From: Saprospiraceae bacterium
GTDB lineage: Bacteria; Bacteroidota; Bacteroidia; Chitinophagales; Saprospiraceae
DNA: 64,000 nt
Assembly (NCBI GenBank): GCA_022841345.1
Contig: JALHRR010000001.1
Span: forward strand, 248,001-312,000
Reading direction: 5' to 3'
Shown here: piece by piece, positions 10,201-17,162 of the stretch
How positions within the stretch are numbered: the stretch's first letter is position 1
Layout: every line of letters begins with the position of its first letter
Translations under genes and position numbers: made by a program
The notes under the pieces: model-generated
What the model was told of the DNA's origin: nothing
What the model saw: only the letters and a program-made list of their open reading frames with translations
The model's database searches: none

Positions 10201-10849
10201 CATTGATAAAAATACTTCCTCCCGAATTTAATGCCCGATTATTTGAAAATATGCACCTGTGTATATCTACAATTATCTTTGCTGTAGCATTATGTTGGAA
10301 AAAAATACCGGCACCTTCACCGGAGATAGGTGAGCTTGCATATCCTCCATAAATGTGAATTCCGTCCAATAATACTTCGGGGACCCTTGCGTCCACAGTG
10401 ATGATATGATATATGTTATCCCCATTATTTTCAAGCGGAAAAAATTCAGATTGGAGATCATCAATGGCTACGTCATCCTGATTCAAATCACCACTAAAAA
10501 TGGTATTAGGTACTGAAAATTTCCTGTCCCAATGACTCATTTCATTGCCTTCAAAGGATCCATATACTTTGATATTTCTGGTAATATGGAATGTATGTTC
10601 TCTTTTGAAAGTTGGATTGGACTGTCCGGCAATTGTATGTATTGGTAAATACGTACCGGATTGAATATAGATTTGATCGCCATCTCTTGCCTTATCAAAC
10701 GCATCCTGAGGATTTATAAATGCGTTCTCCCAATCCAGCCCATTGTTATCTCCGCCGGGACTGGCTTTGACAAACCAGGTTATTTGTGCTTGCATTGCCA
10801 AACTGCATAACATCAAAGTCATTGGCAAAATCACTTGGATTTTTCCCAT
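7238..10849 (-). CDS. Giant secreted beta-helix protein with type B T9SS sorting domain
   Basis: This is a predicted cell-surface or secreted protein of 1203 aa. The start at 10849 gives a normal signal peptide (MGKIQVILPMTLMLCSLAMQAQ is split here as signal plus cleavage after AQ), while a start at 10888 would prepend 13 polar residues. Residues about 30-620 are a right-handed parallel beta-helix. It contains many turns of the form NNxAxxxGGAI, for example NRALNSGGSI and NKASESGGAI, like polymorphic outer-membrane protein repeats. Middle segments look like Ig-type adhesive modules. The last 90 residues start at IPTAFSPNGDGINDV and match the gliding-motility-associated C-terminal domain, which routes cargo through the type IX system. 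It may be an adhesin or a polysaccharide-binding or -cleaving protein. No catalytic residues were identified. Confidence 0.88.
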   Translation of the reverse strand: MGKIQVILPMTLMLCSLAMQAQITWFVKASPGGDNNGLDWENAFINPQDAFDKARDGDQIYIQSGTYLPIHTIAGQSNPTFKREHTFHITRNIKVYGSFEGNEMSHWDRKFSVPNTIFSGDLNQDDVAIDDLQSEFFPLENNGDNIYHIITVDARVPEVLLDGIHIYGGYASSPISGEGAGIFFQHNATAKIIVDIHRCIFSNNRALNSGGSIFINASVEEFNITYTEFLSNRAGRDGAGLFVRTHRNLKFNMEESKFLNHAAFNGGAIFMESLTNSNIKIAGSDFINNKASESGGAIRFTTTRKTSFFEISRSRFQNNIAGTQGGALYTDQTGLKMDQIESENNSSFDGGFSFSTGLEEYEISLSNCEFKNNRANNLGAGIAAINASLEVKESSFSNHSKPLVGGVFYLYHTVPKTRLYSILADNCIFERNEAVKGAVFFEAAVNQNSGKDNTLFLRSQFRHNKAEEGGVFYISQNIPVNKVFSRTYFSCVFADNNAVNGGMQYYKSTAPADEFFLNCTFYNNKASGKDPLFYFDIPDAGSGKSGVDIFNSILWRNSTVNQNAFIESSQNCQLSLFNTLIDRQSCDDIQYPVQCNNNIYNLDPLFFNAPAGDLRLRVCSPAIDKGDNSPVLFPVFPRTDILKRERIRNNIVDLGAYEVPQPYFAEDTIFICSGDSLWNEALGWIYAPGLYLDTMGILNGCVDEHAYFALEADTINYVIQTFASDCNYDGIEIKVSSPLDVEFEWRKAVEIISSSHAIKIQSPGWYYLSGTGENFCPLMDSIFIDSIPRMPIFTNEVQHINCLQPQGEIELKSNDKDFRISWEGPSGIAGNSALIQSNIPGIYTAVVRDAMDCPYDFRIEILADTISPTVKINEEAFDPCQPDPRELKAELINAENTTSDWLSNTGSWESGSDPLSIFAQASGIYYFRAINIENGCASQDSVEVRMGNGEIVPLLWDETNTGCGDQYTQALKILEMDGGVPPYALSVDGINMDINAYSQIRAGMHEFSIMDWAGCKWDSTFIVEPVPSLFIDLGPDITVKPGTGLELFAATDIPSDHLQFSWNNQSSCQGCPNFPIQILQDTMIIVSASLNQDCIAYDSIQIYIIEDPRIFIPTAFSPNGDGINDVLEFFSGDNVKQVNSFRVYNRWGNLVFDSAHCKDPAGCKWDGKYNSMPLDPQLLVWSMKLEMKNGTTHQLQGEVAIIK

Positions 10850-11053
10850 AAGTATATGATGAACGAAAGTCGGCAGCGAAGGCATCATTGTAATTTCAAT
10901 TACTGAGTTACAATAAGCAATTTATGAAAAAACCTTGATAATCAAATTATTTTTGCATTTCAATTACAATATTTAGCCTTTATTTTTTGGAAAGATTATT
11001 TTTAATATGCTATAAGTTGAAAAAATCTGCTGTATAACGTGCATTGGAGCCAA

Positions 11054-11086
11054 TAAAAAAGGAGAGGTTAGAGCCTCTCCTTTTTG
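11054..11086 (-). terminator. Intrinsic terminator downstream of the LruC-domain gene
   Basis: A 7-base GC-rich stem (GGAGAGG 11061-11067, CCTCTCC 11074-11080) with a 6-base loop is extended by A5 on one side and T5 on the other. It is therefore symmetrical and could work in either direction. It lies 62 bases beyond the stop at 11148 of the minus-strand gene. Confidence 0.8.
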
Positions 11087-11147
11087 AAATAATTGTGATT
11101 ATTTATTCTGCATAATATCGATTTCAAATGAAATCATGTTTTTCTCC

Positions 11148-13211
11148 CTAAGGATTATATATCAAACTTGCATTGATATTTCCCGGTGCCGGCAGATACC
11201 AGTTCTGTGCCTGCGTACCACCTGATTGTGCCCAGATGGCAAAGTTCGGATATGCCTGGGTGATATCAGCTTTTTCAATTGGATAACTGAAATTGGCAGG
11301 GACATAAATTGCCCATGGCAGATTGTTTTGAGAAATGTAGAACTGGCCTCCAGATGGGTTGCTATTGTCTTGTCCGGTTCCGAAGATTCCACTATCAACA
11401 AGGTCTGTAGGTGTCTTGCCGGGAAGATGAATTTCATGACCTCTCCCTTTGTTGACAATCCAGATGAATGGATTGTATACGCCCAGACCAATACTTCCCA
11501 ATGTGACAGGTGTTGTTAACACGATAGATACATTATACGATTTCACAGGAACAGAACCTTCACCGTTTTCAGTATTCCATTTATCCAGTTCAGATTTAGA
11601 GTTTTCAAAGACGATAATGATCGCTTTTGACTGACCTGCTTCCAGCGTTCCGCCAGTCACTGAAGCTATGTTTGCACGTGAAACAGGTAGTTCTACACCA
11701 AACCCTGCTCCTGCAGATCCACCTGCCGCTCTAAGAATATAAGTTGCATTGATTCGGGTCACAAGATTCTGCCCGTTTGTTACCAGTTGGTATCTGAAAT
11801 CTATAACGACATCATTCATATCAAAGTCGCCAAGTCCCGGCCATAGATCTTCGAAAACCAAAGTATGTGTTCCGGTTTGGGATGGAAAATAGGTGCCAAA
11901 TGCACCATTCGGATCGTCCGGAAAATCATCATCATCATCAGGTATATTGTCTCCATCTCCATCACCACCTGGTGCTGTTCCATTTCCCTCAGTGAAGCAA
12001 GAGTTGCTGGCAATATACAGATCGCATCCCTGAGTAGCTCCTGAACCGATGGTACCATTGTTGGTCTCTATTCCATTTACATCGCAGAACTGAATGGCTC
12101 CTGTGACAGATCCTCCACTATTAATAACTGTGCTCTGAGTCACTTTCACAAGTGATGTGGCTCCAATTCCATTGATGGCACCACTATTCAGTCTAAGATC
12201 TTTGGTAGAAAGGAATGCTCCATTATGCAATCTGATAAAGTTACTGCCTGTTGCTTGAGCAGTGAATTCCTGGTTGCACTTGATGAATGAATGATTGTTT
12301 AGTTTACCATTAGCTGTAAATCCTGTATTGGCTGTTATATTGCAATAATTGGATAAGAAGCCATTACTGTTCAATTGAATTCTTTGATTCACATTGATTG
12401 TACCTCTGTTAATAGATTCCAGCGCCCCGCTGATATTCCATTGTTGAGTGACAGTCAGAATATTTTCATTGATTAAATTACCGTTGCTGTTCACGTTTAA
12501 GTCTCCATTGACGGTCATCGTACCGTAATTGGTAACAATTCCATTAAAAGAGAATGAACCGAATGTCGCATTTCCCGTGCTCGTTATGATCAGTTGCGCA
12601 TTATTTCCATTAAAATTAATATTGCTGATGTTGGCATTTCCGCAGATTCTTACAACTCCATTTCCTCCAATGGTAATGTTTCCTGAGAAAGTACCGGTAA
12701 TACAAGTAGTGCCACTACTGGTATTCACATTTTGATTACTCTGATTGTTGATAGTGTTATTGCAACCGGAATTACAGGAAGGAGATGGATTACGGGTTTC
12801 GATATTGCCTCCCAGGTTTTCGAAGGTTAAATCAATTCTGTTGCCTGTAATAGATGCCTTCTTGATAGTAAGTGAGCCATCCGGAGCTTTTTTGGAAACA
12901 TAAATATCTTTATTGATATTGGTCAGATCCAGTCTTCCGCTGAACGGGGCAGAAATCGTTCCTGCGCCTTTTGCAATGACAGCTGCGCCGCCTTCTGAAG
13001 GATTACCTTCATAAACAGTTATTATATGCGACTGACTTTGAAAGCGGTCGTCTACAACTGCAATGCTGAAAGTAATGTTTCGGGAAGTCTCGTAATTGAA
13101 ACCCAGCGGGACTGCCATGTCTGTTGCTTTGTTGACCAGTCCGGGTTCGTTATTTTTATTGCAGGCAGCGAAAAGTAGCAGCACTGCTGCAAAGGAGATA
13201 ATAGATCGCAT
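11148..13211 (-). CDS. LruC-domain lipoprotein with repetitive Asn-rich body
   Basis: This is a predicted lipoprotein of 687 aa (MRSIISFAAVLLLFAAC, lipid-modified C17). Residues about 130-400 are a low-complexity, Asn/Gly/Thr/Ser-rich stretch with repeated phrases such as FNGNNAQLIIT, NYGTMTVNGDLNVNSNGN and NNGTIGSGA. This suggests a solenoid of short beta-strands. It is followed by an Asp-rich DGDGDNIPDDDDDFPDD segment, resembling calcium-binding thrombospondin type 3 repeats. Then comes the LruC/DUF4842 domain (VFEDLWPGLGDFDMNDVVIDF and onward). LruC was named from a Leptospira outer-membrane lipoprotein, and its biochemical function is unknown. The gene is monocistronic, with its own terminator downstream and a divergent dnaX upstream. 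Confidence 0.87.
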   Translation of the reverse strand: MRSIISFAAVLLLFAACNKNNEPGLVNKATDMAVPLGFNYETSRNITFSIAVVDDRFQSQSHIITVYEGNPSEGGAAVIAKGAGTISAPFSGRLDLTNINKDIYVSKKAPDGSLTIKKASITGNRIDLTFENLGGNIETRNPSPSCNSGCNNTINNQSNQNVNTSSGTTCITGTFSGNITIGGNGVVRICGNANISNINFNGNNAQLIITSTGNATFGSFSFNGIVTNYGTMTVNGDLNVNSNGNLINENILTVTQQWNISGALESINRGTINVNQRIQLNSNGFLSNYCNITANTGFTANGKLNNHSFIKCNQEFTAQATGSNFIRLHNGAFLSTKDLRLNSGAINGIGATSLVKVTQSTVINSGGSVTGAIQFCDVNGIETNNGTIGSGATQGCDLYIASNSCFTEGNGTAPGGDGDGDNIPDDDDDFPDDPNGAFGTYFPSQTGTHTLVFEDLWPGLGDFDMNDVVIDFRYQLVTNGQNLVTRINATYILRAAGGSAGAGFGVELPVSRANIASVTGGTLEAGQSKAIIIVFENSKSELDKWNTENGEGSVPVKSYNVSIVLTTPVTLGSIGLGVYNPFIWIVNKGRGHEIHLPGKTPTDLVDSGIFGTGQDNSNPSGGQFYISQNNLPWAIYVPANFSYPIEKADITQAYPNFAIWAQSGGTQAQNWYLPAPGNINASLIYNP

Positions 13212-13248
13212 TTTAAGGTTTATGTTAATTCACTAATTAAATACGCAA

Positions 13249-13256
13249 CAAAGATA
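13249..13256 (-). promoter_or_regulatory. Candidate -7 box for the LruC-domain gene
   Basis: Read on the minus strand this is TATCTTTG, an exact match to the Bacteroidota -7 consensus TAnnTTTG, 37 bases upstream of the start at 13211. No TTG at the expected -33 spacing was found, so the assignment is tentative. Confidence 0.35.
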
Positions 13257-13351
13257 CGCAAATACCTTGCCCAATAGCTCTAACTAACTTGTAAGCAACG
13301 AGAAATATCTATTGAGATGCACAATTATCCGTGCGAACTATCTAAAAATTG

Positions 13352-13359
13352 TACCTTTG
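13352..13359 (+). promoter_or_regulatory. Candidate -7 box for dnaX
   Basis: TACCTTTG matches TAnnTTTG and lies 23 bases upstream of the dnaX ATG at 13383. A -33 TTG at the usual 19-21 base spacing is not evident. Confidence 0.4.
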
Positions 13360-13382
13360 GTCTCCCAGAATAAAGATAATTG

Positions 13383-15137
13383 ATGAGTGCATTTGTAGTT
13401 TCTGCCAGAAAATACCGTCCGCAAAAATTCGAAGAAGTTGTAGGTCAGGAACATGTGTCCCAGACGCTCAAGAATGCTTTGAAGACAGAACATCTTGCGC
13501 ATGCTTTCCTCTTTTGTGGCCCACGAGGCGTAGGAAAGACAACTTGTGCCCGGATTTTGGCAATGGTTATCAATTGTGAGAACAAATCTGCAGACTTCGA
13601 ACCATGTGGAACCTGTTCTTCATGTGTAGCTTTCCAACACACTGCTTCCTTTAATATAGTAGAGCTCGATGCGGCTTCGCACAACTCAGTAGATCATATC
13701 AGATCGTTGGTGGAGCAAGTAAGAATCCCGCCTCAGGGTGGAAATTACAAAGTCTTCATTATAGATGAGGTTCACATGCTTTCGACTGCAGCATTCAATG
13801 CATTCCTGAAGACATTGGAAGAACCTCCTCCATATGCCATTTTTATTCTGGCAACTACAGAAAAACACAAGATTCTTCCTACCATCCTTTCCAGATGTCA
13901 GATTTATGATTTCAGAAGGATTTCAGTACCCCAGATGGTCAGCCACCTGAAGGAAATTGCCGCTAAGGAGTCCATCATTGCAGAAGATACCGCACTTCAT
14001 ATGATAGCTCAAAAAGCAGACGGTGCTTTGAGAGATGCCTTGTCTTTGTTTGACAGGTTGGTGAGTGGTGGAAGAGGGCAATTGACATATCAGCAGGTAA
14101 TCAGCAATCTGAATATTCTCGACTATGAGATATATCTGAAGTTGACAGAAGCACTGCTGACAGAAAACATAGCCTCAGTACTCACCCTGTTTCACGATGT
14201 GATTCAAAAAGGTTTTGAGCCGGATATATTTTTGGCAGGACTGACTGATCATTTTAGAAATTTGCTGGTTTGCAAAAATCAGGAAACCATTGCATTGCTG
14301 GACCTCACCGATACTGTCAAAGATAAATATCTGGAACATGCTTACATGATCCCAATATCATATCTTGTCTCTGCTCTTGATCTGTTGAATGAATGTGATG
14401 TTCATTATAAAACAGCCAGAAACAAGCGTTTGCATCTGGAGATGACCCTGATCAAACTTACATACCTTAATAGAATACTTCATCGGGATCTGCATATGGA
14501 ATCCGATGAAAAAAAAAATTCTGACATCTACGCTCCGGGGAGATTAGAAACTCCCGTTGTAAAGCAGGAAAATGTTGCCTTACCAATCATCCAAAAAGAA
14601 CCGGAAGCTGAAGTCCCTGTTAACAAGACTGAACACGCACAACCTGGTGAGCAGGGAACATCAGGTATTAAGAAAAAAAATCTGATTGGCATAGGTCCAT
14701 CCCTTACACACAAGGATAACATAGTAGAGCAGGTTAAGGCTGAATCTCATTTTCAAAATGGGTTGAAAAAAACATTCACTATTGAAGAAGTTGAGAAATT
14801 GTGGAAGCTATATGCAGTAGAATGCGTTTCCAATTCTGTGAGGAGTGTGATGGAGCTGGCGAGATTGGAGTTTGGGGATGGTGTACTGAGAGCTTTTATT
14901 GGTTCTAATTTCGGGAAAAATATTTTGCTTCAGGAAACGGGCATCATTGACCGGATGAGAGCAGAATTGAATGTAAGCCGATTGGCATTTGATGTGGTGA
15001 TTGACCCTGAAATGGCGCAGGAAGAACCTCAGCAAAGCAGGCCTCAGACTCCGCAGGAGAAATATGATTTTCTCGTACAAATCAATCCTGTCGTGAGTAA
15101 GCTAGTCAAAGAACTGAATCTGAAACCGGAAGAGTAA
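13383..15137 (+). CDS. dnaX: DNA polymerase III subunit tau/gamma (clamp loader)
   Basis: This is the ATPase subunit of the DNA polymerase III clamp loader, which loads the sliding clamp and, as tau, tethers the polymerase cores. The ATG at 13383 is preferred over an in-frame TTG three bases earlier. Motifs are: Walker A GPRGVGKTT (residues 46-54), the zinc-finger cysteines C65, C75, C78 and C81, Walker B FIIDEVHM, and the sensor region ATTEKHKILPTILSRC. Residues after about 370 form a charged linker and the C-terminal tau region, 584 aa in all. An A10 tract at 14509-14518 (codons 376-379) sits exactly at the domain III/linker border, and an A8 tract lies at 14673-14680. Both are possible slippage sites for a short gamma form. 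pyrD follows after one base. Confidence 0.95.
   Translation: MSAFVVSARKYRPQKFEEVVGQEHVSQTLKNALKTEHLAHAFLFCGPRGVGKTTCARILAMVINCENKSADFEPCGTCSSCVAFQHTASFNIVELDAASHNSVDHIRSLVEQVRIPPQGGNYKVFIIDEVHMLSTAAFNAFLKTLEEPPPYAIFILATTEKHKILPTILSRCQIYDFRRISVPQMVSHLKEIAAKESIIAEDTALHMIAQKADGALRDALSLFDRLVSGGRGQLTYQQVISNLNILDYEIYLKLTEALLTENIASVLTLFHDVIQKGFEPDIFLAGLTDHFRNLLVCKNQETIALLDLTDTVKDKYLEHAYMIPISYLVSALDLLNECDVHYKTARNKRLHLEMTLIKLTYLNRILHRDLHMESDEKKNSDIYAPGRLETPVVKQENVALPIIQKEPEAEVPVNKTEHAQPGEQGTSGIKKKNLIGIGPSLTHKDNIVEQVKAESHFQNGLKKTFTIEEVEKLWKLYAVECVSNSVRSVMELARLEFGDGVLRAFIGSNFGKNILLQETGIIDRMRAELNVSRLAFDVVIDPEMAQEEPQQSRPQTPQEKYDFLVQINPVVSKLVKELNLKPEE
14509..14518 (+). promoter_or_regulatory. dnaX: A10 tract in dnaX, candidate slippage/frameshift site
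   Basis: Ten consecutive A residues encode E-K-K-N after the ATPase domains. One extra A (or a -1 ribosomal slip) gives K-K-K-F then TGA at 14522-14524. One missing A (or a +1 slip) gives I-L-T-S-T-L-R-G-D then TAG. Either way a protein of about 380-387 aa results. A GGGAG/CTCCC stem (14538-14542 with 14551-14555) lies downstream. It is further away than usual for ribosomal frameshifting, which favours transcriptional slippage. Confidence 0.5.
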
Positions 15138-15138
15138 T

Positions 15139-16170
15139 ATGCTATATCCTTTACTGATCAAACCCCTTCTTTTCTCTTTCCCTCCCGAGAAAGCACATAA
15201 GCTGGCCATAAATGCAGCGCGTTTGGGATTTTCTATTCCTCTGATGGGAAGTGTGATGAAAGAAAGTTTTGGGAGATTCAGCAAGGATAGCAGTCAAACT
15301 GTGATGGGGCTACATTTTAAAAATAAAGTAGGTCTGGCTGCGGGATTTGATAAAGATGGCAAGTATCTGGATGTCATGCAATGGATGGGATTTGGGCATA
15401 TTGAGGTAGGAACTGTGACCCCAAAACCGCAAAAAGGAAATCCTCTGCCCCGTTTATTTCGCCTTCCGCAGGATGAAGCCCTGATCAACAGAATGGGATT
15501 CAACAATGACGGAGTGGGAGCTTTGGTGCGCAGACTGGAGCATCAGGAAGAAAGGGATTTTATACTGGGAGGGAATATTGGAAAAAACAAGGATACACCC
15601 AATGAGGAAGCTGTTAAGGATTACCTGAGCAATTTGAAGCAATTGCATCATTTGGTAGATTACTTCGTGGTGAACATCAGTTCTCCTAACACTCCCGGTC
15701 TTCGTGAGCTCCAGGAGAAGGAGCCTTTACGCAAATTACTTTCTGAGCTTCAATCAGCAAATCATGGGTTTTTGCAGCATAAGCCGATTTTGTTAAAAAT
15801 CGCCCCGGATTTGAATGATCATCAATTGGCTGATATTACAGACATTATTAATGAGACAAAATTAAATGGCATCATTGCTACCAATACAACTGTGGACAGA
15901 TCAGGATTGAAAACAGATTCCTCTGTTTTGGAGGAAATCGGTGCAGGAGGTCTGAGTGGAAGACCTTTGCGCAGGGAGTCTCTGCAAATATTGAAAAAAA
16001 CGAGGAATTTTCTTGGGCCGGATAAAGTCATCATTGGTGTAGGCGGCATACTTTCAGCAGCAGATGCACTAGAAAAAATAAAAGAGGGAGCGGATTTGGT
16101 GCAGGTGTATACGGGATTTATCTACAAAGGACCTGGATTTGTCAGTCAAATCAACAAGCAGCTTTCTTAG
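15139..16170 (+). CDS. pyrD: Dihydroorotate dehydrogenase (quinone), class 2
   Basis: PyrD oxidises dihydroorotate to orotate with FMN and passes electrons to membrane quinone, the fourth step of pyrimidine synthesis. The 343-aa length and the N-terminal helical extension (LYPLLIKPLLFSFPPEKAH) are typical of the membrane-associated class 2 enzyme. Family motifs include VGLAAGFDKDGK (FMN binding), NRMGFNNDG, the active-site serine loop NISSPNTPGLRELQ, and IIATNTTVDRSGL. GVGGILSAADALEKI and QVYTGFIYKGP form the phosphate-binding end. It starts one base after the dnaX stop, so it is probably co-transcribed. Confidence 0.96.
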   Translation: MLYPLLIKPLLFSFPPEKAHKLAINAARLGFSIPLMGSVMKESFGRFSKDSSQTVMGLHFKNKVGLAAGFDKDGKYLDVMQWMGFGHIEVGTVTPKPQKGNPLPRLFRLPQDEALINRMGFNNDGVGALVRRLEHQEERDFILGGNIGKNKDTPNEEAVKDYLSNLKQLHHLVDYFVVNISSPNTPGLRELQEKEPLRKLLSELQSANHGFLQHKPILLKIAPDLNDHQLADITDIINETKLNGIIATNTTVDRSGLKTDSSVLEEIGAGGLSGRPLRRESLQILKKTRNFLGPDKVIIGVGGILSAADALEKIKEGADLVQVYTGFIYKGPGFVSQINKQLS

Positions 16171-16336
16171 ATTTCAGTTCCCGTCCACAATGCTTTGGGG
16201 ACCATTCGATTGAGTTAACACCGCGGGGCCTGATTTCAGATTTCAGTGTTCAGCTTTCAGTTTTTAGATTTGAAACAGCCTGAAGCTGCCGATATTATCA
16301 AGGCTTTTGTGTATAAAAACGGGAAATTTGATTTTT

Positions 16337-16384
16337 TATAAAGCATTGTAAATCAGCCGTCTCCAAAAGTGTTATATAGGAGAT
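16337..16384 (+). repeat. Dispersed 48-bp module, copy 2
   Basis: This copy begins TATAAAGCATTGTAAATCAG and ends TTATATAGGAGAT. It is the reverse complement of 4837-4884 with about ten differences. A third, more diverged copy follows 85 bases later. Confidence 0.6.
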
Positions 16385-16468
16385 TTCAGCTATCAGCTAT
16401 CAGGTTTCAGATTGAACAGCCGTGGTATTATTGGTTGATTTGATGAAGGTAAATTTTAGCTTTCCGTC

Positions 16469-16516
16469 TATAAATAGCTGTAAATCAAAGGTCTGAAATT
16501 GTGATATATAGTAGAC
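16469..16516 (+). repeat. Dispersed 48-bp module, copy 3 (diverged)
   Basis: This copy is in the same orientation as copy 2 and shares TATAAA, TGTAAATCA, GTCT and the TATATAG-AGA end. Conservation of the two ends with a variable middle suggests selection or transposition of a unit. It could also simply be an ageing duplication. Confidence 0.45.
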
Positions 16517-17162
16517 TTTATTCTTTATTCACTATTTGACTATTTGACTATTTGTTCAGGAATTTGAGGGGAAATGTTATTAATCTTCCCACACTCTTAT
16601 TACTTCACTCACACTCAAAACCTCAATCTTATCAATCTTCCCGCACTCAGCACAAAACACCCTCACTCACTCACCAATCTTCCCACACACAACACTAACA
16701 CACACCACTCTCCACCTCAATCTTATCATACAAAACATATTACAAGTAAATGCTATGGTATCATTTTTGGTATTGAAAGTGAATTACTACGAACTAAAAT
16801 TTACAGGGTGTGAAAGTGATCGATCAAAATTCAAAATTGTTTTACAGGGATGTCCGTTTCTGGCTGGTCATCCTGTCTTTGGTCGCTTTTGTGGTCATTG
16901 TGCTAAGGTATCCGGTGTGAGATATAGGTTACTCAGGTTAATCTTACTAAAACCTGAAACGCGTATGGAAATCAAAATCATTTCATTTTAGATTTGTTGA
17001 TTATCAATATTTTAATTTTCAAAATACACTCCCGAAGTCTGGTTTATTACACACACTTTTGTGTATCACCTCCCCACTTTGCATTACACTATGCCCTTGT
17101 TTTCATATTTATCACAGTGAAATCAGGATACTTCTTTCCCTTTTGCGTATTTTTATTTCAAC

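Larger units (their letters stand above)
16171..17162. other. Gene-free gap of about 1 kb filled with dispersed repeats
   Basis: No real gene was recognised. Short open frames at 16574-16991 are made of low-complexity sequence. In order the gap holds: a degenerate palindrome (16183-16201); CAGCTTTCAG/GATTTCAG repeats (16230-16280, 16381-16415) shared with 4980-5010; two copies of the 48-base module; a triple CTATTTGA run (about 16530-16555); and a CA-rich tract (16590-16735) with repeated CTCAATCTTATCA and CACTCACTCA phrases. That tract is the complement in style of the GT-rich tract at 58546-58680. From 16740 to 17162 nothing was identified beyond AT-rich sequence. Confidence 0.6.

Noticed and set aside
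16574-16991. Small genes in the pyrD downstream gap
   Set aside because: The translations are low-complexity (Thr/His/Asn/Leu runs) derived from the CA-rich tract.
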